From: Paenibacillus antibioticophila
GTDB taxonomy: Bacteria > Bacillota > Bacilli > Paenibacillales > Paenibacillaceae
Direction of reading: 5' to 3'
Assembly (NCBI RefSeq): GCF_000455265.1
Contig: NZ_HG005139.1
Span: 245,495-309,494, forward strand
DNA: 64,000 nucleotides
Within the stretch, counting starts at the first letter, position 1. Every line of letters starts with the position of its first letter. This document shows, piece by piece, positions 50,422 to 58,302 of the stretch. Under the pieces are notes generated by a model that saw only the letters and a list, made by a program, of their open reading frames with translations, made no database searches and was not told where the DNA came from. The position numbers and the translations under genes are program-made.

Positions 50422-51533
50422 AAAGAAGCCTGTGGGCTAAGCTATGCGTGATAGGCTTGCTGGTCTCGCTATTGAGCGGATGTCAGTTCAAGGATATTGA
50501 CAAGCGTTCCTTTGTCCTGGCGATTGGCGTGGATCGTCCCGAGGACCCGGAGACCAAGCATCTTTATGAAGTTACTTTAAAGACCGCTTTGCCGGAAGGA
50601 GATCCTACCGCTCGCACTCAGGAGTCCATTATGATTACGCAAGTGGCTCCCAGCATTCCAGAGGCCGTACGGCTAATGAAATCTAAAATTGATAAGGAGC
50701 TGGACTTCAGCCACTGCAAGGTTGTTGTGTACGGGCAGGCCTTAGCCAAGGAGAATATCGCTGCAGTGCTGGACTGGACGACCCGTCGGCGTGACCTTCA
50801 ATTGATTATGTACTGTGCAGTTGGGGTTCCCAATGCCAAGGAAGTGATCCAAATGCAACCGAAAACGGAAAGAGTGCCGGGCAATGCCCTGATTCTTTCC
50901 CTAAGCAAGGATGGCAGCGAATCGCCGTTTGTCCATACGGTATACTCATTTGACCTGGCCAGGAAGATGACAGAGCACGGGATTGATCCAATCATGCCAG
51001 TTGTGCATACCCAGGACCCGGATATGCTTGTCGTGAACAAGCTGGCTGTATTCAACAAATCCAAGATGGTGGGTACGCTGACACCTGATGAGACCCGACT
51101 GTTCAATCTGTTGGCGACCAAAAATCTGATTACCAGCTTCCGAGTCATGGCAGAAGGGAATGCTTATGATTATTATCTGGAATCCTCGAAATCAGAATAT
51201 AAAATTAACCCTGCCAAAGCTGGAAAGGCTACGGTTAGTTATAAAGTGAGCGGAAGTGGAACGATTGAAATGAACGATGAAGGAATCCCCGTTACAGGAC
51301 CGGTATTACGCGAGGTATCCCGTGCGGCAAATGAGCAGTGGGAGAAGGATGTCAAGGCTCTGTGTCAAAAATTTCAAGGCTTGGGGGTAGATCCGCTGGG
51401 ATGGGGGCTCCGCTATTTCTCAAGAAATTGGAATAATGAGCAGGAGGTTCAGCAGTGGAAGGAGCTCTATCCGGAGCTTGAATTTCAAGTCAAGGCGGAT
51501 GTGAAGATGAAGTATACCGGGCTGATTCGCTAA
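50418..51533 (+). CDS. gerAC: Spore germination protein, GerC subunit (operon 2)
   Basis: A 371-residue Ger(x)C lipoprotein. MKRSLWAKLCVIGLL then LLSGC gives a lipidated Cys near residue 22. Conserved parts are DIDKRSFVLAIGVDRPED, LDFSHCKVVVYGQALAKEN, DPDMLVVNKLAVFNKSKMVG and VKALCQKFQGLGVDPLGWG. AGGAGAAG lies 9 bases before ATG 50418, which overlaps the gerAB stop; the longer frame from 50235 is inside gerAB. A large hairpin made from a dispersed repeat follows. Confidence 0.92.
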   Translation: MKRSLWAKLCVIGLLVSLLSGCQFKDIDKRSFVLAIGVDRPEDPETKHLYEVTLKTALPEGDPTARTQESIMITQVAPSIPEAVRLMKSKIDKELDFSHCKVVVYGQALAKENIAAVLDWTTRRRDLQLIMYCAVGVPNAKEVIQMQPKTERVPGNALILSLSKDGSESPFVHTVYSFDLARKMTEHGIDPIMPVVHTQDPDMLVVNKLAVFNKSKMVGTLTPDETRLFNLLATKNLITSFRVMAEGNAYDYYLESSKSEYKINPAKAGKATVSYKVSGSGTIEMNDEGIPVTGPVLREVSRAANEQWEKDVKALCQKFQGLGVDPLGWGLRYFSRNWNNEQEVQQWKELYPELEFQVKADVKMKYTGLIR

Positions 51534-51537
51534 AAAT

Positions 51538-51598
51538 AGCTGCGTTGAGGGGGCAACGTGTGAAGTGATCTTCACACGTTGCCCCCTCAAACGCAGCT
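51538..51598. repeat. Giant hairpin from the dispersed repeat (copy D), probable bidirectional terminator
   Basis: A 28-bp stem with one bulged base and the loop TGAT. The arms contain GGGGCAACGTGTGAAG, the end motif of the repeats at 6652, 7540 and 31141. It lies between the convergent gerAC and 51606-51923 genes, 5 and 8 bases from their stop codons. A T-rich tail (ATTTTT) on the minus strand and TTTGTTG on the plus strand make it a likely terminator for both. Confidence 0.88.
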
Positions 51599-51605
51599 TT
51601 GTTGA

Positions 51606-51923
51606 TTAAGAGTTCTCATCACCATCGAAGCCGTTCAGCAGGTCAATCCCTGGCATCGCATCCGGGTCCGGCGCACTCCCGTCAACGGGACTTCCCGGCT
51701 GAACCGCATCCGCGTCGGGCACATTGGGCAGAGCTGTATCGTCCAGCGCAGTGTAGTCCTCGTTGTCACCTTCGTCAGACTCGCTGATTCCTTGCGTAAT
51801 TCGCGTATCGTGAGGCAGAAGATCATCCGCAGGTATATCATTCTCAGGCCGGTAATCGCGTTGAATAAGGTAACGGTCATAGGTAAAGTCGCTTTCTTCC
51901 TTCATAAAATCCTCATTTGGCAT
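51606..51923 (-). CDS. Acidic, probably disordered protein (105 aa)
   Basis: A 105-residue, strongly acidic protein rich in Asp, Glu and Pro (NDIPADDLLPHDTR, ESDEGDNEDYTALDD, DGSAPDPDAMPGIDLL). It has no predicted helix of length, no membrane segment and no signal peptide. I do not recognise it; the composition suggests an unstructured, perhaps spore- or surface-associated protein. AAGGAGATG precedes the ATG at 51923. Its terminator is the large hairpin just downstream. Confidence 0.7.
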   Translation of the reverse strand: MPNEDFMKEESDFTYDRYLIQRDYRPENDIPADDLLPHDTRITQGISESDEGDNEDYTALDDTALPNVPDADAVQPGSPVDGSAPDPDAMPGIDLLNGFDGDENS

Positions 51924-52004
51924 GATTTGTCATCTCCTTGTGTAAGCGATGCTTCAGCTTTAGTTGAAGTTTGCCCTGATTCGGGAAAATCAACGCGTGG
52001 AGAC

Positions 52005-52181
52005 TCAAAATTTAGGGAATACGTACTTGACGATAAAGTATAAAAAGCCGAAGAAGAGAATGATGTAGGCGGCATATTTGATGAAGGTTGCTGCTACCAT
52101 GCTCGGCTCGGATCTGTGCTGCACCTCTTTGCGCTCTACATCTACATTGGTTGTCTCGTTGCGTTCGTGCGGATCATACAT
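52005..52181 (-). CDS. Small membrane protein (58 aa)
   Basis: Encodes 58 residues: a charged N-terminal half (MYDPHERNETTNVDVERKE, then VQHRSEPS), followed by one hydrophobic helix (residues ~29-53) with FIKYAAYIILFFGFLYFIVK and a short basic tail. Single-pass protein, probably N-in or tail-anchored. AAGGAGG lies 8 bases before the ATG at 52181. It is 81 bases upstream of the acidic protein gene on the same strand, so the two may be cotranscribed. Function is unknown. Confidence 0.75.
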   Translation of the reverse strand: MYDPHERNETTNVDVERKEVQHRSEPSMVAATFIKYAAYIILFFGFLYFIVKYVFPKF

Positions 52182-52293
52182 TGCTATTCCTCCTTCAGAG
52201 TGTAAAGTGTGGAAGCCGTTTTATCAGCACATTGCTTCGTCTTCATCCGTTTGTCTACTTAATAAACGGGATCCAGGCCTGTGAAACAAAGTA

Positions 52294-52322
52294 TTGACTT
52301 AGCGGAGCGTGACGTCTACAAT
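52294..52322 (+). promoter_or_regulatory. Sigma-A promoter of the second LacI gene
   Basis: TTGACT (52294-52299), a 17-base spacer and TACAAT (52317-52322). A GTGAC-N9-GTCAC inverted repeat overlaps the -10 and could be an operator. Confidence 0.75.
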
Positions 52323-52381
52323 GTCACACATAAACTCGCGGACGGTTTTAGGTTGATCTTGTTGCAGGAGGGCTTGACCAA

Positions 52382-53389
52382 GTGATCACGATTTATGATA
52401 TTGCCAAATTAACCGGATTTTCTCCAACCACCGTATCCAAGGTGTTCAATGACTACCCGGACGTCAGCCTGAAGACTCGCCGTAAAATTCTGGAGGCCGC
52501 GGAGCAGCTTGGCTATTTGCCGAATGCACATGCCCGCTCGCTCACCACGAAGCGCTCCTGGACGATTGGGATACTCTATAACGAGTCCTCGGGCATTGGC
52601 ATGCTGCACCCTTATTTTGCAGGGGTTATTGAAGGCTTCAAAAAGGTCGCGACCTCGCGCGGATATGATTTAATGTTCATCTCCAAGGATATTGGCGGCA
52701 AAAAGAGCGGATATCTGGAGCATTGCAAAATTCGCGGTGTGGATGGAGTAGTCGGTATTCTGCCGGATTACAGTGATCCGAACTTTACAGAGCTGCTGGG
52801 TTCGGATGTTCCCATGGTATTGCTTGATCAGGAGTCAGAGATCAAGGGGACGGTCTATTCCGATAATCTGGACGGCTCGATTCGTGCTGTTCAATATTTG
52901 TATGATCTTGGTCATCGCAAGATCGGCCACATCGGCGGGGGCAACACTTTTGCCGGTGTCAAGCGTATGCAAGGCTACCTTCAAGCAATGCAGGAGCTCC
53001 GACTTCCTATTTGTGAGGAACACATCATACAAGGAAGCTATGACTATACGATTGAGAGCGGAAAAATTGCGATGGAACAGCTGCTTCAAGCGGTTGATTC
53101 TCCGACGGCGGTATTTGCTGCCGGGGATAATCTGGCCATTGGCGCGATGCAGGCGATTAAGGACCATGGCCTGAGCATCCCCGGGGATATATCTATCATC
53201 GGCTTTGATGACATTGCAATGGCCGGCTTTCTGACCCCTTCTTTGACAACGATTCGCCAGAACACCCATGCCCTTGGCAATAGGGCAGCCGACATGTTAA
53301 TCTATACAATAGAAGGCGGTACGACGATCTCTTCGGAAGTGATCCCGGTAGAGCTTGTTGCCAGAGACTCTTGCCGAGCCATTGAATAA
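52382..53389 (+). CDS. LacI-family regulator of the GH30-phosphorylase operon
   Basis: A 335-residue LacI/GalR regulator. Helix-turn-helix ITIYDIAKLTGFSPTTVSKVFN, hinge around YLPNAHARSL, and a sugar-binding domain (WTIGILYNESS, GVDGVVGILPDYSDPN, HRKIGHIGGGNTFAG, DISIIGFDDIAMAGFLTPSL). The start is GTG 52382 after GGAGGGCTTG. It lies 72 bases upstream of the GH30 gene, whose promoter carries a perfect 16-bp palindrome, so it is the natural repressor of that operon. The inducer is presumably a beta-gluco-oligosaccharide or its product. Confidence 0.92.
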   Translation: MITIYDIAKLTGFSPTTVSKVFNDYPDVSLKTRRKILEAAEQLGYLPNAHARSLTTKRSWTIGILYNESSGIGMLHPYFAGVIEGFKKVATSRGYDLMFISKDIGGKKSGYLEHCKIRGVDGVVGILPDYSDPNFTELLGSDVPMVLLDQESEIKGTVYSDNLDGSIRAVQYLYDLGHRKIGHIGGGNTFAGVKRMQGYLQAMQELRLPICEEHIIQGSYDYTIESGKIAMEQLLQAVDSPTAVFAAGDNLAIGAMQAIKDHGLSIPGDISIIGFDDIAMAGFLTPSLTTIRQNTHALGNRAADMLIYTIEGGTTISSEVIPVELVARDSCRAIE

Positions 53390-53390
53390 A

Positions 53391-53421
53391 TTGACAGCAT
53401 AAATTATTTTTTTGGTAAAGT
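53391..53421 (+). promoter_or_regulatory. Promoter of the GH30-phosphorylase operon
   Basis: TTGACA (53391-53396) and TAAAGT (53416-53421), with TGG as an extended -10, separated by 19 bases. The spacer is longer than ideal, but the -35 is perfect and the operator overlaps the -10 end. Confidence 0.6.
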
Positions 53422-53436
53422 CGAAACCGGTTTCGA
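53421..53436. promoter_or_regulatory. LacI-family operator of the GH30-phosphorylase operon
   Basis: TCGAAACCGGTTTCGA is a perfect 16-bp palindrome with central CCGG. It lies 25 bases before the GH30 ATG, over the predicted transcription start. It differs clearly from the operator of the alpha-glucoside operon. Confidence 0.88.
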
Positions 53437-53461
53437 AAAATGAAAAAGGAGCGATTCTTGC

Positions 53462-54802
53462 ATGGCGAAGTGGAAGAAAGTGCTAACCTCCCGGGATTCC
53501 GGAGAACGGCTGGCCTATCAAGGCGAATTGGCAGCCGGAGTTAATTCCGCAGAGGGCCAAGCTCACATCAAGCTGGATCCTGCCCGGACGTATCAATCCA
53601 TTGTTGGTTTTGGAGGCGCTTTTACGGAGGCAACGGCCTACACACTCTCCCGGATCAGTCCGGAGAAGAGAGCCGAGGTCATCTCCAAATATTTTGATCT
53701 CGAACAAGGCCTCGGCTATACGATTGGCCGGGTGCATATTCATAGCTGTGATTTTGCTTTGGGCAATTATACGTATGTGGAAGACAATGATGCCGAGCTC
53801 AAGACCTTTGATATTTCCCGCGAGCGGAAATGGGTGCTGCCGCTCATCCATGATGCTGCTAAGGCTGCCGGCCAAGACATTACGATGCTGGCTTCTCCCT
53901 GGAGCCCGCCCGCCTGGATGAAGACGAATGGAGAAATGAATCATGGCGGCCAGTTAAAGCCGGAATTCAGAGAAGCCTGGGCTCTTTATTATACTAAATT
54001 CATTAAGGCCTTCCGTGAAGAAGGGGTGCCTATCTGGGCGATTACGGTGCAAAATGAACCGGCGGCTGTACAGACCTGGGATTCCTGTATTTATAGCGGG
54101 GAAGAGGAGCGGGATTTCGTTCGAGATCATCTTGGCCCGACGATGCATCGCGAAGGACTGGAAGACGTGAACATTCTGATCTGGGACCATAACCGGGATC
54201 TGATCGTGGAACGCGCCTCTGCTGTGCTGTCTGATCCGGAAGCAGCCAAGTATGTATGGGGCACCGGCTTCCATTGGTATGTCAGCGAAGCCTTTGAGGA
54301 GGTGGGCAAGGTTCATGAGCTGTTCCCCGACAAGCATCTGCTCTTTACAGAAGGCTGCCAGGAGGGCGGCGTCAAGCTGGGCGAATGGTTCACCGGCGAA
54401 CGCTACGGACGCAACATCATCGGTGATTTGAACAACTGGACCGAAGGATATCTGGACTGGAATCTGGTGCTGGATGAGACAGGCGGGCCGAATCATGTGA
54501 ACAATTTGTGTGATGCTCCGATTATCGCTGATACGACTACGGATACGGTTCATTATAATAGCTCGTATTACTACATCGGCCACTTCAGCAAGTACATTCG
54601 TCCGGGAGCGGTGCGGATTGGCCTGGAATCGGACATTACGAATCTATACATGACTGCCTTTAAAAATGAGGACGGAAGCATTGCTGTTGTTGTCCAGAAC
54701 GAAGGAGATGCGGGGCAAGACTTTACTTTGGAGCTGGGTGCCGATTCCGTATCCGATCACCTGTCCGCTCATTCGATCGCAACCTATCTTATTAAGCCAT
54801 AA
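53462..54802 (+). CDS. GH30-family beta-glucosidase/glucanase, intracellular
   Basis: A 446-residue GH30 enzyme: a TIM barrel beginning QSIVGFGGAFTEATAYTL, with acid/base Glu199 in ITVQNEP and nucleophile Glu297 in LLFTEGCQEGG. MLASPWSPPAWMKTNG is the usual active-site strand. The C-terminal beta domain (NLYMTAFKNEDGSIAVVVQNEG) is present. Unlike secreted GH30 glucanases it has no signal peptide, so it must act on imported oligosaccharides or glucosides. GH30 members of this type are beta-1,6-glucanases, beta-glucosidases or glucosylceramidases; which one is unclear. It is followed 13 bases later by the phosphorylase gene. Confidence 0.9.
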   Translation: MAKWKKVLTSRDSGERLAYQGELAAGVNSAEGQAHIKLDPARTYQSIVGFGGAFTEATAYTLSRISPEKRAEVISKYFDLEQGLGYTIGRVHIHSCDFALGNYTYVEDNDAELKTFDISRERKWVLPLIHDAAKAAGQDITMLASPWSPPAWMKTNGEMNHGGQLKPEFREAWALYYTKFIKAFREEGVPIWAITVQNEPAAVQTWDSCIYSGEEERDFVRDHLGPTMHREGLEDVNILIWDHNRDLIVERASAVLSDPEAAKYVWGTGFHWYVSEAFEEVGKVHELFPDKHLLFTEGCQEGGVKLGEWFTGERYGRNIIGDLNNWTEGYLDWNLVLDETGGPNHVNNLCDAPIIADTTTDTVHYNSSYYYIGHFSKYIRPGAVRIGLESDITNLYMTAFKNEDGSIAVVVQNEGDAGQDFTLELGADSVSDHLSAHSIATYLIKP

Positions 54803-54815
54803 GGAGATGAATCCC

Positions 54816-57800
54816 ATGCCAAAATACGGTTTTGAAAAAGAAACATTTGTGATTGAACAGTTTGATAAAGCGAAGCCATTCTCGAGCTTCCTGCCGGGCC
54901 TTGCCGGACTCAAGGGTATACCGATGTGGACCTTCTATGTAAACCGCGGTCAAGGCGTATGCAGCTTCGGAATTCGGGACAAGAACAGTCCGATCATGGA
55001 ATTTTCGCCTGCCAACATCACTTATCAATCGGTATCCATGCAGGGCTTCCGGACGTTTGTGAAGCTTAAGGATCAGGATTTGATTTACGAGCCGTCCCAG
55101 AACGCTTATCCCGATGCCTCTGCCAAACGCACGATGCGCATTTCGGCGAATGAATTCGTGATCGAGGAGCGCAATGAAGCGAAGGGACTGCAGATCAAGG
55201 TTACTTATTTCCACATCCCGAATGATGATTACGCCGCACTGGTTCGTAAAGTAGAACTGACCAATATTTCCGGAGAGGCTATAAGTCTCGAAATGCTCGA
55301 CGGTCTGCCTGAGATCTTGCCGTTCGGTGTGGAGAACTCCGGCTACAAGGAGATCGGCAACCTGCTTCGCAGCTGGATGGAAGTCGATAACCTGGAGGAG
55401 GGCATCCCCTATTACCGCAACCGTTCCAGTACGCATGACGAAGCGGAAGTCAGTGAAGTGCGCAGCGGTCATTTTTACCTGTCATTTGACGAAGAAGGAA
55501 GACGCTTCTCGCCTATTGCAGACTTTGAATTGGTATTTGGAGCGAACACTTCGCTCGCTTATCCCGACGGATTTGCTGATTCATCGATCCAGGAGCTGCT
55601 TAAGAAACCGCAGTATTGCAAGAATAAGGTCCCTTGCGGCTTCTCTGCAATTTCAGCTGACCTGACCGCGGGGGAGACGAAGCAGGTATACACCCTGATC
55701 GGCCACTTTGACAGTGTGGAGCGCCTGAATGAAAAAGCCCGGCATATTTCCTCGCCGGCTTATGTCGAGCAGAAGCTCGCGGAAGCCCGGGAGCTGACTG
55801 AGAACCTGACGGCCGATATTGCTACCAAGACCTCGATGCCGCATTTTGATGCCTACTGCAAGCAGAATTATCTCGATAATTTCTTGCGCGGGGGCTATCC
55901 GTTTATTTTTGAGAATGGGAAGGAAGGCTTTGTGATCCATCTCTATTCCAGAAAGCACGGGGATCTTGAGCGGGATTATAATTTCTTCTCCATTGCGCCG
56001 GAGTATTACTCGCAGGGGAACGGCAACTTCCGCGATGCCAACCAAAACCGCCGCAGCGATATTTACTTTAATCCGAGAGTGGGCACGTTCAATATCAAGA
56101 CATTCTTTAGTCTGATGCAGGCAGACGGCTATAACCCGCTGGGAGTTGAAGGCACGAGCTTCCAGGTCGAGAAGGAGCGGTCCGGCGAACTGTCCGTCTG
56201 GCTGGACAAGGCTGTTCAGAATCATCGTGAGGAATTGGCAGCGCTATGTCACGCTAAATTCACGCCCGGCAAGCTGATTTCTTATATTGCCAGCCATGGA
56301 GTAGGACTGAATGTGAGCGACGAGGAATTCCTCACGGGCGTGTTCTCGCTGGCCAAGCAAAATATTGAGGCTAACTTCGGCGAAGGATACTGGTCGGACC
56401 ACTGGACGTACAATATGGATCTGATTGACAGCTATCTGGATATTTTCCCGGATCGTAAGGCGGAGCTGTTATTTGAAGAGGCTGACTACACCTTCTTTGA
56501 CAGTCCGGCGAGAGTATTGCCGCGCAGCGAAAAATATGTGCTGAATCACGGGCAGGTGCGCCAATATGGTTCATTGGTGCATGATGAGGAGAAGCTGCAG
56601 AAGCTTGGCATTTCACCTAAGGGCACGAACTGGCTGAAGACGGCGCACGGCAGCGGAGAGGTGTATCAGACCAACCTGTTCGTGAAGGTGCTGTCGCTGT
56701 CCCTTGTCAAGTTCGCAACGCTGGATCCTTTCGGCATGGGAATTGAAATGGAAGGCAACAAGCCGGGCTGGAACGATGCGATGAACGGTTTGCCTGGATT
56801 GTTCGGATCGGGCATGAGCGAGACATTCGAATTGAAGCGGATGCTGAAATTTGTGCTGGAGGTCGTCCGGGAGTACGGAGCATATACGGCAGACGTTCCG
56901 GAGGAAATCGCCGATTTGTTCGATCAAGTGAAAGAGCTGCTCGGCAGCCACTTGGACGGCAAGCTGGACTCCTTCGCCTATTGGGATCAAACATCATTAG
57001 CCCGCGAGGCATACCGGGATCGGATTCGCTTTGGCATCAGCGGAGTGGAGCGCAAGCTGAGCCTGTCAGAGCTGGAGGATGCGGTTCTGAAGATGCTGGG
57101 CAAAGTGAATCAGGGGATTGCCGAGGCGGTTAAGCTGGGCAACGGCCTGACACCGACCTATTTTGCCTTTGAAGCCACGGAATTTGAACCGGTACTGAAT
57201 GCGCAGGGAGAAGCGGAGATCAGCGGATACGGTCTGCCTAAGGCTACCGTGAAGAAGTTTGCGGTTCGGCCGTTGCCGTACTTCCTGGAAGGACCGGCAC
57301 GCTGGATGAAGACGATTGAGGATCCGGAAGAGGCTCAGAGAGCCTATGAAGTGATTCGCAGCAGTGATCTGTTCGACAAGAAGCTTAGCATGTACAAGAC
57401 CTCGGTGAGCCTTGATGAAGAGACTCATGAGATCGGCCGCATTCGCGCGTTTACGCCGGGCTGGCTGGAGCGGGAATCCATCTTCTTGCATATGAGCTAC
57501 AAGTATTTGCTCTCCTTGCTTAAGAATGGCTTGAAGGAAGCCTTCTTCGCGGAGATGAAAACATCGCTGATCCCGTTCCTGGATCCGGCAGTGTATGGTC
57601 GCAGCACCCTGGAGAACTCCTCCTTTATCGCGCCAAGCGTCAACCCGGATCCGGAGGTTCATGGCAGAGGATTCGTCGCCAGACTCAGCGGTTCGACCGC
57701 TGAATTCCTCAGCATGTGGGTGATGATGATGGCCGGGAAGCATATTTTCCGTATGGCTGACGGAGAATTGCAGTTGAAGTTGAATCCTGCATTGCCGGGA

Positions 57801-58037
57801 TGGCTCTTTGATGATCAGGGAGAAGTATCCTTTACCTTCCTGGGAAGCACATTAGTCACGTACCGCAATCTGGATCGTCGTGATACTTTCGGAGGAAACG
57901 CAGCTGCGATCTGCAGGATGACGGTAGTGAAGAGAGATGGACAGCAGATTCAGATTGACGGTAACGCCATTACAGGTACTTTGGCTGAAGCTGTGCGTAA
58001 TGGCTTGGTAGAATCCATTACAGCAGAACTGGCTTAA
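54816..58037 (+). CDS. Large (alpha/alpha)6-barrel beta-glucan phosphorylase-like protein
   Basis: A 1073-residue protein of the GH94/GH149/GH161 phosphorylase group: N-terminal beta-sandwich domains (WTFYVNRGQGVCSFGIRDKNS, YLSFDEEGRRFSPIADF), a helical barrel (EGYWSDHWTYNMDLIDSYLDIFP) and the catalytic loop KPGWNDAMNGLPGLFGSG with candidate catalytic Asp654. The C-terminal lid includes APSVNPDPEVHGRGF. The length exceeds cellobiose phosphorylases (~800) and fits oligoglucan phosphorylases of ~1100 residues; linkage is not certain. No signal peptide. ATG 54816 is 9 bases after AAGGAG and the stop of GH30. It probably converts beta-oligoglucans to glucose-1-phosphate. Confidence 0.82.
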   Translation: MPKYGFEKETFVIEQFDKAKPFSSFLPGLAGLKGIPMWTFYVNRGQGVCSFGIRDKNSPIMEFSPANITYQSVSMQGFRTFVKLKDQDLIYEPSQNAYPDASAKRTMRISANEFVIEERNEAKGLQIKVTYFHIPNDDYAALVRKVELTNISGEAISLEMLDGLPEILPFGVENSGYKEIGNLLRSWMEVDNLEEGIPYYRNRSSTHDEAEVSEVRSGHFYLSFDEEGRRFSPIADFELVFGANTSLAYPDGFADSSIQELLKKPQYCKNKVPCGFSAISADLTAGETKQVYTLIGHFDSVERLNEKARHISSPAYVEQKLAEARELTENLTADIATKTSMPHFDAYCKQNYLDNFLRGGYPFIFENGKEGFVIHLYSRKHGDLERDYNFFSIAPEYYSQGNGNFRDANQNRRSDIYFNPRVGTFNIKTFFSLMQADGYNPLGVEGTSFQVEKERSGELSVWLDKAVQNHREELAALCHAKFTPGKLISYIASHGVGLNVSDEEFLTGVFSLAKQNIEANFGEGYWSDHWTYNMDLIDSYLDIFPDRKAELLFEEADYTFFDSPARVLPRSEKYVLNHGQVRQYGSLVHDEEKLQKLGISPKGTNWLKTAHGSGEVYQTNLFVKVLSLSLVKFATLDPFGMGIEMEGNKPGWNDAMNGLPGLFGSGMSETFELKRMLKFVLEVVREYGAYTADVPEEIADLFDQVKELLGSHLDGKLDSFAYWDQTSLAREAYRDRIRFGISGVERKLSLSELEDAVLKMLGKVNQGIAEAVKLGNGLTPTYFAFEATEFEPVLNAQGEAEISGYGLPKATVKKFAVRPLPYFLEGPARWMKTIEDPEEAQRAYEVIRSSDLFDKKLSMYKTSVSLDEETHEIGRIRAFTPGWLERESIFLHMSYKYLLSLLKNGLKEAFFAEMKTSLIPFLDPAVYGRSTLENSSFIAPSVNPDPEVHGRGFVARLSGSTAEFLSMWVMMMAGKHIFRMADGELQLKLNPALPGWLFDDQGEVSFTFLGSTLVTYRNLDRRDTFGGNAAAICRMTVVKRDGQQIQIDGNAITGTLAEAVRNGLVESITAELA

Positions 58038-58070
58038 GTCTTTAAATTCGGTATCATCTGCCGATAAATC

Positions 58071-58115
58071 AGAGAGTCTTTCAACGCATCAGGTTGAAAG
58101 GCTCTCTCTTATTTT
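58071..58115 (+). terminator. Terminator of the GH30-phosphorylase operon
   Basis: AGAGAGTCTTTCAAC (58071-58085) pairs over 15 bp with GTTGAAAGGCTCTCT (58093-58107), one G-T wobble, followed by CTTATTTT. Confidence 0.92.
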
Positions 58116-58170
58116 GGCAAGGTAGATTTTTTATCGATAAAACTATTCATGGATTTAATATTCCATTAAA

Positions 58171-58219
58171 GGTAAAATAATTTTGTTGTATAAAAGCTAT
58201 AAAACCTCGTAATTTTACC
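58171..58219. promoter_or_regulatory. Possible operator pair before the histidine kinase gene
   Basis: GGTAAAAT (58171-58178) and ATTTTACC (58212-58219) are perfect 8-bp inverted arms separated by 33 bp of AT-rich DNA that includes TATAAA-like hexamers. Confidence 0.4.
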
Positions 58220-58265
58220 ATATTATTGAAGTTGATAAAGGTATTTTTGATCATATTATCGAAGT
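58219..58265 (+). repeat. Direct repeats before the histidine kinase gene
   Basis: CATATTATTGAAGT (58219) and CATATTATCGAAGT (58252) match at 13 of 14 positions and are exactly 33 bp apart, about three helical turns. They end 37 bases before the kinase start, a layout common for response-regulator binding sites. Confidence 0.5.
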
Positions 58266-58302
58266 AAGAGGTATGCATAAAAATTTTGGCAGGGGTGCTG
58301 GA

